64,000 bases of DNA from Flavobacterium silvaticum (GTDB taxonomy: Bacteria > Bacteroidota > Bacteroidia > Flavobacteriales > Flavobacteriaceae): NCBI RefSeq assembly GCF_012911565.1, contig NZ_JAAMPU010000100.1, positions 1 to 64,000 on the forward strand. The letters run 5' to 3'. A program made the translations under genes and the position numbers. Numbering within the stretch: the stretch's first letter is position 1; each line of letters begins with the position of its first letter. The notes below the pieces were generated by a model, which made no database searches, was not told where the DNA came from, and saw only the letters and a list, made by a program, of their open reading frames with translations. Below are positions 53,384 through 62,197 of the stretch, one piece after another.

Positions 53384-54325
53384 TTATTTTTTAGAAAGAG
53401 GGCTTATGATTTCGACATCATGAAAAGCAATCGCACCTTTTACAACACCATTGATTACAGATCGCAAAGCTTCAATAATGTGCAGTTTCAATTCCGATTT
53501 CGGGAAAATGAGACTGACTTCACGTGCCGGTTTCGGGTCGCGGAACTGACGCAGTTTTTCACGGTTTTTATCGTTTAAATCCAACGTATGTAAATAAGGA
53601 AGAAGCGTTATTCCCAAGCCTTCGTCGGCCAGTTTGATCAGGGTTTCAAAACTCCCGCTGGCAATCTCGAAAGCCGGCGGATGAATGTTGTCACGTCTTT
53701 GGCATAAATTCAAAATGCCATCACGGAAACAGTGTCCGTCCCGCAACAAAAGGATTTCATTGGGGTCGAGTTGATTCGGGTCGATTGTTTTCTGTGATGA
53801 AAATTCATGTTGTTCAGGTACGTAAACCACGAATGGTTCATAATAGAGAACGAGTTCCTTTATCTTTTCGTCTTCAAGCGGAGTCGCGGCAATGGCGGCG
53901 TCGAGGTGATTGTTGTGGAGTTTGGTCAATATTTCCTCCGTGTTCAGTTCTTCAATTATCAGGTTTACTTTCGGATATTTTTTGATGAAAGAATTCAGGA
54001 ACATCGGAAGCAACGTAGGCATAATCGTCGGGATGATGCCCAATCTGAATTCCCCGCCTATAAAACCTTTCTGCTGATCAACAATGTCTTTGATACGAAT
54101 TGATTCATTGACGATATTTTTTGCCTGGGTGACAATCTTGTTCCCAATTTCGGTCAGTTGGATGGGTTTTTTGCTGCGGTCAAAAATCAGGATTCCCAGT
54201 TCGTCCTCAATTTTCTGGATCTGCATGCTCAATGTGGGTTGGGTGACGAAACATTTTTCGGCGGCAAGCGTGAAATTGCGATGTTCCGCAACAGCGAGTA
54301 CATAGGTGAGCTGGGTGATTGTCAT
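53384..54325 (-). CDS. oxyR: OxyR hydrogen-peroxide-sensing LysR regulator
   Basis: A 313-residue LysR family transcription factor. N-terminal winged HTH (TITQLTYVLAVAEHRNFTLAA...VTQPTLSMQIQKIEDELG) and C-terminal sensing domain with cysteines C199 (RDGHCFRDG) and C208 (LNLCQR). These sit at exactly the positions known for E. coli OxyR's redox disulfide, which supports peroxide sensing rather than a generic LysR. It is divergent from dps, a classical OxyR target, across a 105-base spacer. Confidence 0.93.
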   Translation of the reverse strand: MTITQLTYVLAVAEHRNFTLAAEKCFVTQPTLSMQIQKIEDELGILIFDRSKKPIQLTEIGNKIVTQAKNIVNESIRIKDIVDQQKGFIGGEFRLGIIPTIMPTLLPMFLNSFIKKYPKVNLIIEELNTEEILTKLHNNHLDAAIAATPLEDEKIKELVLYYEPFVVYVPEQHEFSSQKTIDPNQLDPNEILLLRDGHCFRDGILNLCQRRDNIHPPAFEIASGSFETLIKLADEGLGITLLPYLHTLDLNDKNREKLRQFRDPKPAREVSLIFPKSELKLHIIEALRSVINGVVKGAIAFHDVEIISPLSKK

Positions 54326-54371
54326 GATTGTAAATTTTGGTTAAAAATAAGAAAACGATAGCTTTTATTTA

Positions 54372-54401
54372 TTGAAATGACCAATTATAATTGTAATTTT
54401 A
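54372..54401 (+). promoter_or_regulatory. candidate dps promoter with palindrome in its spacer
   Basis: TTG (54372-54374), 19 bases, then TAATTTTA (54394-54401), one mismatch to TAnnTTTG. The spacer contains the perfect 12-base palindrome CAATTATAATTG (54382-54393), a plausible operator for OxyR or a PerR-type repressor controlling dps. Confidence 0.55.
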
Positions 54402-54430
54402 GGTGCCGAAAAATCAAAAACAAAAGCAAC

Positions 54431-54910
54431 ATGAAAACCAATATGTTAGGCCTTCCGGTCAAAGAATCAGGTGTTATTGCAGATGAACTCAATACACTTT
54501 TAGCAAACTTCCAGGTGTATTACCAAAACCTCAGAGGCATTCACTGGAATATCCGCGGCAAGCGTTTCTTTGATCTTCACGTCAAATTCGAGGAATTATA
54601 CAATGATGCCCAACTCAAAATCGATTTGATAGCTGAACGTATCCTGACCATCGGTGGAAAGCCACTCCACACATTCGAAGATTACATCAAAGAAAACCAG
54701 CTTGAAATCGGGAAAAATATTTCAGAAGATGTCAAGGCAGTACATTTGGTCGTTTCGTCATTGACAGGATTACTTAAGATTGAGCGCCCTATTCTAGCTA
54801 AATCTGCGGAAATCAATGATGAAGGAACAAATTCCATGATTTCAGATTTCATCGTCGATCAGGAAAAAACAATCTGGATGATGAACGCTTGGCTCGAAGA
54901 ATCGCTTTAA
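54431..54910 (+). CDS. dps: Dps family DNA-binding ferritin-like protein
   Basis: A 159-residue Dps-type mini-ferritin that stores iron and protects DNA from peroxide. Helical ferritin fold with the inter-subunit ferroxidase pattern: NFQVYYQNLRGIHWNIRGKRFFDLHVKFEELYND (H, D, E ligands) and RILTIGGKPLHTFEDYI. Length and order fit. The ATG giving MKTNMLGLPVKES is preferred to the frame opening at 54377. The divergent oxyR suggests OxyR-dependent induction. Confidence 0.93.
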   Translation: MKTNMLGLPVKESGVIADELNTLLANFQVYYQNLRGIHWNIRGKRFFDLHVKFEELYNDAQLKIDLIAERILTIGGKPLHTFEDYIKENQLEIGKNISEDVKAVHLVVSSLTGLLKIERPILAKSAEINDEGTNSMISDFIVDQEKTIWMMNAWLEESL

Positions 54911-54944
54911 GCCGTTAATTTTACATTAAAACATACAAGAGGGC

Positions 54945-54974
54945 TTGGTTTGTAAGGTCGTTCCGCTATTTTTG
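54945..54974 (+). promoter_or_regulatory. promoter of the SulP/carbonic anhydrase operon
   Basis: TTG (54945-54947), 19 bases, TATTTTTG (54967-54974): an excellent Bacteroidota promoter. The expected start site (about seven bases later, near 54981) lies after the first ATG at 54980, so the downstream ATG at 55001 is the likely start of the first gene. Confidence 0.65.
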
Positions 54975-55000
54975 CAACTATGCTGCACGCGGTAAGACTT

Positions 55001-55270
55001 ATGACGGCCCTTTTTGTTTTCTTCCTGGCAACGCCAACACTTGTCAGCGTCATAAAAAAATCCTGCGATACTACTTGTTTCTTCAGCATGAACGAAGAAG
55101 AAATTGCATTAAAATCTTTCAATGAGCTTAAAGCCGATTTCCCGCAGCCTATACAATATGTTTTTTCTTTTTTTCCTAAGCAGGCACAACGCAGTGTATT
55201 CTGGTATCTGATCCAGGATTGCCTTACACTGCCGGCACAAATTTTATCTCCTCCACCAGAATTGGTCTGA
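55001..55270 (+). CDS. small hypothetical protein leading the SulP operon
   Basis: An 89-residue protein starting at ATG 55001 (MTALFVFFLATPTLVSVIKK), chosen because the mapped-looking promoter at 54945-54974 places transcription start near 54981. The first 18 residues are hydrophobic (signal or anchor). Two close cysteines follow (KSCDTTCFFS), then an amphipathic region (FPQPIQYVFSFFPKQAQRSVFWYLIQDC). No family recognised. It precedes the SulP gene by 70 bases, likely in the same transcript. The gene may be a small partner of the transporter; unproven. Confidence 0.55.
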   Translation: MTALFVFFLATPTLVSVIKKSCDTTCFFSMNEEEIALKSFNELKADFPQPIQYVFSFFPKQAQRSVFWYLIQDCLTLPAQILSPPPELV

Positions 55271-55340
55271 TTGTTACGTGTACGAATGCATGCTGCAGCC
55301 AAAGAGGTTGTGGCTTAAACTGTATTTTCAATCATCAGAC

Positions 55341-56990
55341 ATGACAAAAAAAATAAACATTTTTGGCCACCTGAATGCCGATTTCGCTTCAGGCCTTGTA
55401 GTATTCCTGGTCGCTTTGCCCTTATGCCTTGGTATTGCACTGGCATCCGGTGCGCCGCCTCTTTCAGGCATCATAGCCGGAATAATCGGAGGTATAATAG
55501 TTGGTTTCCTGAGTAAATCGCATTTAAGCGTTTCCGGGCCGGCAGCGGGATTGACCGCCATCGTACTTACTGCGATAACAGATTTTGGCGCCTTTGAGAT
55601 TTTCCTTTCGGCCGTATTGGTTGCCGGAGTGATCCAATTGATCCTTGGATTCGTCAAAGCCGGAACCATTTCGAATTATTTCCCGAACAATGTCATTGAA
55701 GGGATGTTGGCTGGAATCGGGATCATTATCATCCTAAAGCAATTGCCGCATGCCGTAGGCTACGATTCAGATTTTGAAGGAGACGAAAAATTTGTCGAAA
55801 CCGACGGATCGAATACCTTTTCAGCCATCATGCATGCATTCGATTATGTGCAGCTCGGCGCGATTATCATTACGTTGATTTCGATAGCCATACTGATTTC
55901 ATGGGACAAAATAGGTTTCCTCAAACGACTCAAACTGGTTCCAGGACCTTTGGTTGCGGTGGTGGTGGCCATTTTGCTCAATGAGTTCTTCAAGGCGAGT
56001 TTTCCAGGATTGGAAGTGTCCGGAAACCATTTGGTGAAACTACCGGTTCCGCAGAGTTTTGAAGATTTAAAGAATATTATCGTTTTGCCCGATTTTACGG
56101 CATTCGGAAATTCCAAAGTCTGGATAACAGGTGCAACCATTGCCGTCGTAGCCTCAATCGAAACCTTGCTTTGCATCGAAGCTGCCGACCGGATGGACGT
56201 CCAGAAGCGATATACCGATACCAATAACGAACTCAAGGCTCAGGGAATCGGGAATATTATCAGTGCCATGCTCGGCGGTTTGCCAATGACATCAGTTGTG
56301 GTACGTACCTCTGCGAACAATAACGCAGGAGCCAAAACCAAGATGTCGACAATAATCCACGGTGTTCTATTGCTGATTTGTGTATTGAGCATTCCGTTTG
56401 TTTTGAACCTGATTCCACTTGCAACGCTTGCCGCGGTCCTGATTCTCGTGGGTTACAGGCTTGCTAAACCGGCTATTTTCATGCACTTCTGGCATCAGGG
56501 GAAATACCAGTTCATTCCTTTCGTGGCCACGCTGATTGGGGTTGTGTTTACCGATTTATTGAAAGGTGTCGCACTCGGGATCATCATCAGCATCATTTTC
56601 CTCATCAAAGGAAATCTCAAACGGGCGTATAATTTCCGAAAAGAACAATATGAGGACGGTGATGTGATCCATATTGATCTGGCACAGGAAGTTTCGTTCC
56701 TTAATAAAGCTGCAATCAAGACCACATTGGGAGAAATTCCGGCGAATTCAAAAGTCATCATCGATGCATCTGATACCGTTTACATTGCCCACGATATCCT
56801 CGACCTGATAACCGAATTTAAAGATGTACGCGCCCCTGAAGAAAATATCAGGCTCAAATTAAAAGGATTCAAGAAGGCTTATAACCTCGAAAATTCAGAA
56901 AATACTTTTAATAATGTTACCTTGCAGCATAGATCGGAAGCTGTAAAACGCCTTCAGGAAAAAGAAGAAAAAGATAAATCCAAATTTTAA
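55341..56990 (+). CDS. SulP family anion transporter
   Basis: A 549-residue inner-membrane transporter. About 12-14 helices occupy residues 10-430 (PLCLGIALASGAPPLSGIIAGIIGGIIVGFLS; SVSGPAAGLTAIV is the SulP signature). A C-terminal STAS domain follows (about 450-540, VIDASDTVYIAHDILDLI). Start at the ATG giving MTKKINIFGHL; the frame opening at 55278 is not supported. A beta-carbonic anhydrase follows 26 bases later, so bicarbonate is the likely substrate (BicA-like); sulfate is the alternative. Confidence 0.92.
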   Translation: MTKKINIFGHLNADFASGLVVFLVALPLCLGIALASGAPPLSGIIAGIIGGIIVGFLSKSHLSVSGPAAGLTAIVLTAITDFGAFEIFLSAVLVAGVIQLILGFVKAGTISNYFPNNVIEGMLAGIGIIIILKQLPHAVGYDSDFEGDEKFVETDGSNTFSAIMHAFDYVQLGAIIITLISIAILISWDKIGFLKRLKLVPGPLVAVVVAILLNEFFKASFPGLEVSGNHLVKLPVPQSFEDLKNIIVLPDFTAFGNSKVWITGATIAVVASIETLLCIEAADRMDVQKRYTDTNNELKAQGIGNIISAMLGGLPMTSVVVRTSANNNAGAKTKMSTIIHGVLLLICVLSIPFVLNLIPLATLAAVLILVGYRLAKPAIFMHFWHQGKYQFIPFVATLIGVVFTDLLKGVALGIIISIIFLIKGNLKRAYNFRKEQYEDGDVIHIDLAQEVSFLNKAAIKTTLGEIPANSKVIIDASDTVYIAHDILDLITEFKDVRAPEENIRLKLKGFKKAYNLENSENTFNNVTLQHRSEAVKRLQEKEEKDKSKF

Positions 56991-57016
56991 ATTACATTAC
57001 AAACTATAATTAAATC

Positions 57017-57658
57017 ATGGAAGATTTCTATAAAAAAATACTGGACAACAATCAGGAATGGGTTCAAAAATCATTGGAAAAAGACCCGGAATATTTTACG
57101 CATCTCGCCAAGGAACAAAAGCCGCCGTTGTTGTGGATCGGATGTTCGGACAGCCGCGTGCCTGCAAATGAAATCATCGGTGCCAAGCCGGGCGATGTAT
57201 TCGTTCACAGGAATATTGCCAATATGGTCATCCATTCGGATATGAACATGCTCAGTGTGCTCGATTATGCTGTCAATGTGTTGAAAGTAAAACACGTTAT
57301 CGTATGCGGACACTACGGCTGCGGTGGTATCAAAGCGGCTATGGGCAACCAATCCATCGGCATCATCGACAACTGGATTCGCCATATCAAGGATATTTAC
57401 AGATTGCATCATCAGTACCTTGATTCCATCATAAACGAAGAAGACCGTTTCAAGGCTTTCGTGGAACTGAACGTTAAAGAGCAGGTTTTCGACCTTGCCA
57501 AAACATCCGTGGTACAAGGCGCGTGGGGCAGAGGACAGGAAGTCACGCTCCACGGTTGGGTTTACGGTCTCAATTCCGGGTATGTTACAGATCTTGACGT
57601 CAACCTGAGTTCACCTGACCAACTCGATAAAGTTTATCAGTTGCAATTCGCAAAGTAA
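57017..57658 (+). CDS. can: beta-carbonic anhydrase
   Basis: A 213-residue zinc enzyme interconverting CO2 and bicarbonate in the cytoplasm. The zinc ligands C43 (IGCSDSRVPANEI, with D45/R47), H99 and C102 (CGHYGCGGIKAA) are all visible. Length and order fit the Can/type-II beta class. It is the last gene of the SulP operon; together they would move and hydrate inorganic carbon. A terminator follows immediately. Confidence 0.95.
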   Translation: MEDFYKKILDNNQEWVQKSLEKDPEYFTHLAKEQKPPLLWIGCSDSRVPANEIIGAKPGDVFVHRNIANMVIHSDMNMLSVLDYAVNVLKVKHVIVCGHYGCGGIKAAMGNQSIGIIDNWIRHIKDIYRLHHQYLDSIINEEDRFKAFVELNVKEQVFDLAKTSVVQGAWGRGQEVTLHGWVYGLNSGYVTDLDVNLSSPDQLDKVYQLQFAK

Positions 57659-57662
57659 ATTC

Positions 57663-57690
57663 AAAACCGCTGTAACAGGCGGTTTTTTTA
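57663..57690 (+). terminator. terminator after carbonic anhydrase
   Basis: Stem AAAACCGC / GCGGTTTT, loop TGTAACAG, followed by TTTA, four bases after the stop. Confidence 0.88.
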
Positions 57691-58881
57691 TTCCGTTTCG
57701 CTGTTTTCGTTAAAAGCGGATGGAAGCAGTTGCGGTATGAATTTAATCAGGATCGGCATCAATAAACTTCCGCCGGGTAATAAAAATATGGTCAGTGACG
57801 GAATGCTTTTACAAATGTCGAGCAACTGTTTGCGTACTTTTTTCTTTTCCTTTTCATCCAAATCTCTTGTAGTGGAAGCCGCAAGCAATTTTACCAATTC
57901 CCCGCTCTGGCTGATTTCGCGTGCAAGGCGTTTTTTGTTCCGATTGATGAGTACCGTCACATTATCGCTCATGTGATCGTAAAAATGCTTGACCGGATTC
58001 GAATACCGGAAATACGAGATACGCGATTTATTTTCAGTTATGAAGGCATCTGAAGTTTTGAGGCTTTCGCGGATGTGATTTTCAGATAAGCCGATTGATT
58101 TGCCCAGCTGGAACAAAAAGATACTTTCCTGTGGTTCAACGACGGCATCGCTGTACAAAGCCAATCCAGCCATGTCCAGCAGGTAATACCGCTCGAGTTC
58201 CGAGGTGAAAAAATCAAGCGGAAGCGTATCTGGCGTGCGTTTCGAGATTTCAGAATAACTGCCGAACCGCAACGAAGAATCAAGCAATTTGATAAGCAGT
58301 TCATCATAACTCGATTTACCGGATTTGGTCTGGAGCGCAATAGAAACGATTGAAATAATAAGTTCTTCAGATCGTTTCAGGTATTTGGCCGGAAGTTGCT
58401 CGTGCTCGAGAAATTTCTGATAACCAAGAACGTCGAGAAACAACAACGCATTCGTTACAATATGCGAAAAGTTCTTGCTGACGATATTGTCATTGGTCTG
58501 GACACGGTCATCCAGGATGCGTTCCAGCTGTGCACTTTTATGATTTCCGGGAAGTATTTTATGAATGAAATTGAAACCTTTGGGATTCATTTCCCGGTAA
58601 TAAGAGACGGTCTTTGAGATAAATTCATCTGCAGTCGCATTCGGCCGGAAATACAAATGAAGCCGATACAATACAATCAATAAGGCCAGTTTTGACTTTT
58701 CATCGTCAAGCCAGCCCGAGGCATCGATATCTTTTTCGGTGTAAAAGGAAAGGATGTATCCGTATATAAAACCAGTTTTCCTTACATCGCTGTAAAATTC
58801 GCTGAGATTCGCCGACGGGCCATCTGTGCCTTCAAGTAGAAAGAATTTGTCGATCCAGCCATGTACCGATGGGTTTATCAT
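57688..58881 (-). CDS. LETM1-related biofilm-associated protein
   Basis: A 397-residue protein. The helical chain starts MINPSVHGWIDKFF and carries many Leu/Lys heptads. The C-terminal ~80 residues (EKKKVRKQLLDICKSIPSLTIFLLPGGSLLMPILIKF) carry a LETM1-like segment with one hydrophobic stretch. From memory this is the Bacteroidota family named 'LETM1-related biofilm-associated protein'. Start is the ATG giving MINPSVHGW; the frame from 58938 adds an uncharacteristic leader. Convergent with carbonic anhydrase. Mechanism unknown. Confidence 0.8.
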   Translation of the reverse strand: MINPSVHGWIDKFFLLEGTDGPSANLSEFYSDVRKTGFIYGYILSFYTEKDIDASGWLDDEKSKLALLIVLYRLHLYFRPNATADEFISKTVSYYREMNPKGFNFIHKILPGNHKSAQLERILDDRVQTNDNIVSKNFSHIVTNALLFLDVLGYQKFLEHEQLPAKYLKRSEELIISIVSIALQTKSGKSSYDELLIKLLDSSLRFGSYSEISKRTPDTLPLDFFTSELERYYLLDMAGLALYSDAVVEPQESIFLFQLGKSIGLSENHIRESLKTSDAFITENKSRISYFRYSNPVKHFYDHMSDNVTVLINRNKKRLAREISQSGELVKLLAASTTRDLDEKEKKKVRKQLLDICKSIPSLTIFLLPGGSLLMPILIKFIPQLLPSAFNENSETE

Positions 58882-58943
58882 GGCCACAAAGCTACGGCTT
58901 TCCTTTGCAAAAAAAAGGACCGCTGTTCGCGATCCCAATGTTA

Positions 58944-59480
58944 TTATTTGATGATTCCCGCACAGGCTACCCGTCCACCTGCATCTCCTGTAGGCTGGGT
59001 AACGTAATCGTCGGCTTTTTCGTGAACGATTAACCCTTTGCCAACAATGTTCTTTGTTTCGTCGTTACAACTGATACACCATTCGGAAGTAGTTAGCGTT
59101 ACTGTACCGTTTCCGTTTTCGTCTGCTGCAAAATTTCCTATATCGCCCTTGTGGTATTCACCCGAACCCCATTTTCCGTGTTTCTTGAAAGTCGGGTTCC
59201 AATGCCCGCCGGCCGAAGCGCCTTTGGGATCTGAACAATCTGCTTTTTCATGGATGTGGATGGCGTGGATTCCGGGTTTGAGGCCTGTGATGTTTGCTGT
59301 GAACGTGACTTGTCCGTCTTTTTCGGTGAATTTGGCGTCACCGGATACGTTACTACCGCTTTTCGGTTCGAGTTTGAGCGTAATTTCTTTCGAAGGTGTA
59401 GCTGACGATTTGTCCTTTGTGCCTGAATTGCAGCTTGTCAAAAGACCGATGGCGCAAGGTATGAGTAGCAGATATTTCAT
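58944..59480 (-). CDS. sodC: Cu/Zn superoxide dismutase
   Basis: A 178-residue lipoprotein (MKYLLLIPCAIGLLTSC, lipobox C17) with a Cu/Zn SOD beta barrel. Visible ligands: HAIHIHEKADC (Cu His pair), SAGGHWNPTFKKHG (bridging His and Zn His), EYHKGDIGNFAAD (Zn His and Asp) and GLIVHEKADD (Cu His). The end GDAGGRVACAGII carries the conserved disulfide Cys. It detoxifies superoxide at the envelope. It lies downstream of no oxidative-stress regulator; convergence with neighbours is none. Confidence 0.93.
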   Translation of the reverse strand: MKYLLLIPCAIGLLTSCNSGTKDKSSATPSKEITLKLEPKSGSNVSGDAKFTEKDGQVTFTANITGLKPGIHAIHIHEKADCSDPKGASAGGHWNPTFKKHGKWGSGEYHKGDIGNFAADENGNGTVTLTTSEWCISCNDETKNIVGKGLIVHEKADDYVTQPTGDAGGRVACAGIIK

Positions 59481-59604
59481 GATTTTGTTATTTAGTGTCT
59501 TCTCAAAAGTAACGAAATATACCGCTTGGCTTTGGTCGGCTTAACACGGCTTTAACGTGTCGGTCAATCAGCAAAGAGTACATTTAAGTATCAATACGCT
59601 TTAG

Positions 59605-60798
59605 ATGAAATTAAATTCAGGTTACCCTTTCTGGCTTATTCGCGACGGACTTCCGTTTACGTATCCCAAATTAGACAAAGACATTTCGTGCGACCTATTG
59701 ATTCTTGGCGGGGGCATTTCCGGCGCTTTGGTAAGATACAGTTTGATTCAGGCCGGCTTGGATCCCGTACTGATCGATGGAAGAACGATTGGCTTGGGAA
59801 GCACCTGCGCCAGTACAGCGCTGCTTCAATATGAAATCGATACACCGTTGCACCAGCTTCGCGAAATGATCGGAATCGAAAAAGCAGACCGGGCGTTTCA
59901 TTTGTGCAATCAGTCCATAACCGATATTGCATCCATCGCCAATAAAATAGGCCATTCAGATTTTGAATACAAGGACAGCCTGTATTTTGCAGCGTATAAA
60001 AAAGACGTCCCTTTTCTTAAAAAGGAATTTGAAGCCAGGAAACAGGCAGGTTTCAATGTGAAATGGATTGATGAAAAAGAGGTACGTGATGCATTTGGTT
60101 TTTCAAGTCCGGCTGCGATTTTGTCCCATCACGGCGCCCAACTCGATGCCTATGCGTTTGCCCATTCGCTGTTGCAACAATGCCCCGATTGCCGCATTTT
60201 TGACCGTACGCCTGTGGTTCAGGTCGACCATCATGACAAAGGCGTGACGCTGACGACAGCATCGGGAAACACCATAAAATGCAAGACGCTTATTTATGCC
60301 ACGGGTTATGAAGTGGAACAGATGCTAGGGCCTTCTGTCGTGAAATTATTATCAACCTATGCCGTGATTAGCGAACAATACAACAAATCCGATTTTTGGA
60401 ATGACGGCACATTGCTTTGGAACACAGCCGATCCGTATTTGTATTTAAGGACGACTTCTGATGGACGGATATTAATCGGCGGACGCGACGTAGACTTCTA
60501 CAATCCGGCCAAACGCGATAAGATGCTTCCGAAAAAAGTGCGTCAATTAACTTCGGATTTCCAAAAACTGTTTCCCGACAAAGCATTCATCCCCGAATTC
60601 AGTTGGACAGGAACATTCGGATCTACTAAAGATGGATTGCCTTACATCGGTAAGCATCCGGATTATAAAAACGCTTATTTCGCTTTGGGCTTTGGCGGAA
60701 ACGGAATTACGTTCAGCCAGGTCGCCGCGGTTATCCTTGCCGATATTTTAACCGGACGCGAAAATCCGGATGTCGATTTGTTTTCTTTTGGCAGGTGA
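59605..60798 (+). CDS. FAD-dependent oxidoreductase (DAO family)
   Basis: A 397-residue flavoprotein. N-terminal FAD motif DLLILGGGISGALVRYSLI (residues about 30-50). The remainder follows the glycine oxidase/DAO fold, with ILIGGRDVDFYN and PYIGKHPDYKNAYFALGFGGNGITFSQVAA at the C-terminus. Related enzymes often carry a Rieske domain at the C-terminus; this one ends at 397 and has none. Substrate unknown. Confidence 0.88.
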   Translation: MKLNSGYPFWLIRDGLPFTYPKLDKDISCDLLILGGGISGALVRYSLIQAGLDPVLIDGRTIGLGSTCASTALLQYEIDTPLHQLREMIGIEKADRAFHLCNQSITDIASIANKIGHSDFEYKDSLYFAAYKKDVPFLKKEFEARKQAGFNVKWIDEKEVRDAFGFSSPAAILSHHGAQLDAYAFAHSLLQQCPDCRIFDRTPVVQVDHHDKGVTLTTASGNTIKCKTLIYATGYEVEQMLGPSVVKLLSTYAVISEQYNKSDFWNDGTLLWNTADPYLYLRTTSDGRILIGGRDVDFYNPAKRDKMLPKKVRQLTSDFQKLFPDKAFIPEFSWTGTFGSTKDGLPYIGKHPDYKNAYFALGFGGNGITFSQVAAVILADILTGRENPDVDLFSFGR

Positions 60799-60801
60799 AT
60801 C

Positions 60802-61515
60802 TCAGCTGATGCGTTTTTTATTGATTGAAATGACCCATTCCCGTTTGCCGCAAGAAGGACAAATATGGGCATCGGTCGGCTTTATCTCTTCGGTGTGTCC
60901 GCAAAAACTGCACGAATAAATTCCTTTTGAAAGTATCTGCAAATGACGTTCGGCATACAATTCCGGCCAAATCGGAAGTCCGTACTTTACCTTTTCGTCT
61001 TCATAATAAAACAGGCTTATGTTGCCGGAGACTTCGATGATCGCTTTTTCGATCTGACCCAGATGCGAAACGCTGTTTTGTCGCATCTCTGCAAAAAATT
61101 CATCATAACCCAGCGGTTCTTTGTCAAAATTCGCAATCGAGAATTTTCCGTTGTCGATGAGGCATATGGATTCACCTTCTATCAGTTTTTCTATATATTC
61201 ATTCTTGAAAACCAAATAGGTGGTGAGTTTATACATGAGGATGATGACGAAAAACACCATGACCGCATTCAACAAGCCTACTTCTTTATAGAACATGGGA
61301 TCACCGGCTGCCGATCCGAAACTGATGATGATGACCAATTCAAAGACCGATAATTGTTTTACGCCCCTTTTTCCCAGAAAACGCAAAGCCGCAAGGATTA
61401 CCAGATACATAATCGCTGTCCGAATGACTATTTCCCAATGGAATGTCCAATCTTCATCTCCTTTGAACATTTTGAGGATATCTAAACCGGGATTTGACTG
61501 TAACGATAATGGCAT
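60802..61515 (-). CDS. DUF421 (YetF-like) membrane protein with zinc ribbon
   Basis: A 237-residue membrane protein. Three transmembrane helices (about 30-105, e.g. IVIRTAIMYLVILAALRFLGKRGVKQL) precede the DUF421/YetF domain (about 110-185, IEKLIEGESICLIDNGKFSI). A C-terminal zinc-ribbon-like tail has two CxxC pairs (CSFCGHTEE, CPSCGKREW). YetF proteins modulate spore or envelope stress in other bacteria; the role here is unknown. Convergent with the FAD gene (stops two bases apart) and divergent from the AraC-type gene. Confidence 0.85.
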   Translation of the reverse strand: MPLSLQSNPGLDILKMFKGDEDWTFHWEIVIRTAIMYLVILAALRFLGKRGVKQLSVFELVIIISFGSAAGDPMFYKEVGLLNAVMVFFVIILMYKLTTYLVFKNEYIEKLIEGESICLIDNGKFSIANFDKEPLGYDEFFAEMRQNSVSHLGQIEKAIIEVSGNISLFYYEDEKVKYGLPIWPELYAERHLQILSKGIYSCSFCGHTEEIKPTDAHICPSCGKREWVISINKKRIS

Positions 61516-61609
61516 AAAACGCTATCTTTAAATTGTTAAAAAAGTACGAGAAATTGTATTAAAGCACCTCGTCGAAATTTCACTTATATTTACATAAAAT
61601 CATTCCTCA

Positions 61610-62161
61610 ATGAAATTATACTTAAAATTTGACACCAACCATGCCTGCCGCGTTATTTTGCAGGAAAAGATGCAGGAATTCGGAATCGACTATGAACTCA
61701 AGGAATTGGGCGAAGTGGAAATCAAAGGTAATTTACCTGCCGATGTCCAGAAAAACCTTGAAGCTGCGCTCGAGCATTACGGCATCCGGATGGTCAACAA
61801 TCATAAGAATACGCTTATTGAAAAGACAAAGGACATTATCGTCGAAATGATTTATGAAAAGGAAAAACTGCCTAGCACGAATATCTCAACGTATCTGGCT
61901 GACAGGCTCAACCACAGCTACGGTTATATTTCAAACCTGTTTTCAGAAGTCACTTATTCTTCCATAGAAAACTTTATCATCATCCAGAAAATCGAGCGCG
62001 CCAAACAGCTTATCATAGATGGTGAATTTACATTGACAGAAATATCATATCAGCTCAATTACAGCAGTGTGGCCCACTTGTCGAATCAATTCAAGAAAAC
62101 AACGGGGCTTACACCGACTTCTTTCCAGCGTATCATAAAAAAGAGGGCCGACACGAAGTAA
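61610..62161 (+). CDS. AraC-type transcriptional regulator
   Basis: A 183-residue protein. The N-terminal ~60 residues are a small alpha/beta domain (LKFDTNHACRVILQEKMQEFGI, LPADVQKNLEAAL) not typical of sugar-binding cupins. The C-terminal ~100 residues are an AraC HTH pair (DRLNHSYGYISNLFSEVTYSSIENFIIIQKIERAKQLI; FTLTEISYQLNYSSVAHLSNQFKKTTGLTPTSFQ). It is followed after 36 bases by a receiver-domain protein and then the stress cassette. It may bind the TGTAA repeats at 62651-62711 and 63320-63380; inference. Confidence 0.9.
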   Translation: MKLYLKFDTNHACRVILQEKMQEFGIDYELKELGEVEIKGNLPADVQKNLEAALEHYGIRMVNNHKNTLIEKTKDIIVEMIYEKEKLPSTNISTYLADRLNHSYGYISNLFSEVTYSSIENFIIIQKIERAKQLIIDGEFTLTEISYQLNYSSVAHLSNQFKKTTGLTPTSFQRIIKKRADTK

Positions 62162-62197
62162 ATTTCTGTAAATTTAGTGCCTAACTATCAGGTACAA

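Noticed and set aside
54382..54396. Calling the dps spacer palindrome a definite PerR box
   Set aside because: Only 11 of 15 bases match the PerR consensus and no perR gene is nearby; listed as a possibility only.
54377..54430. Upstream start for dps
   Set aside because: The frame overlaps the promoter spacer and the extra 18 residues do not match Dps; ATG at 54431 does.
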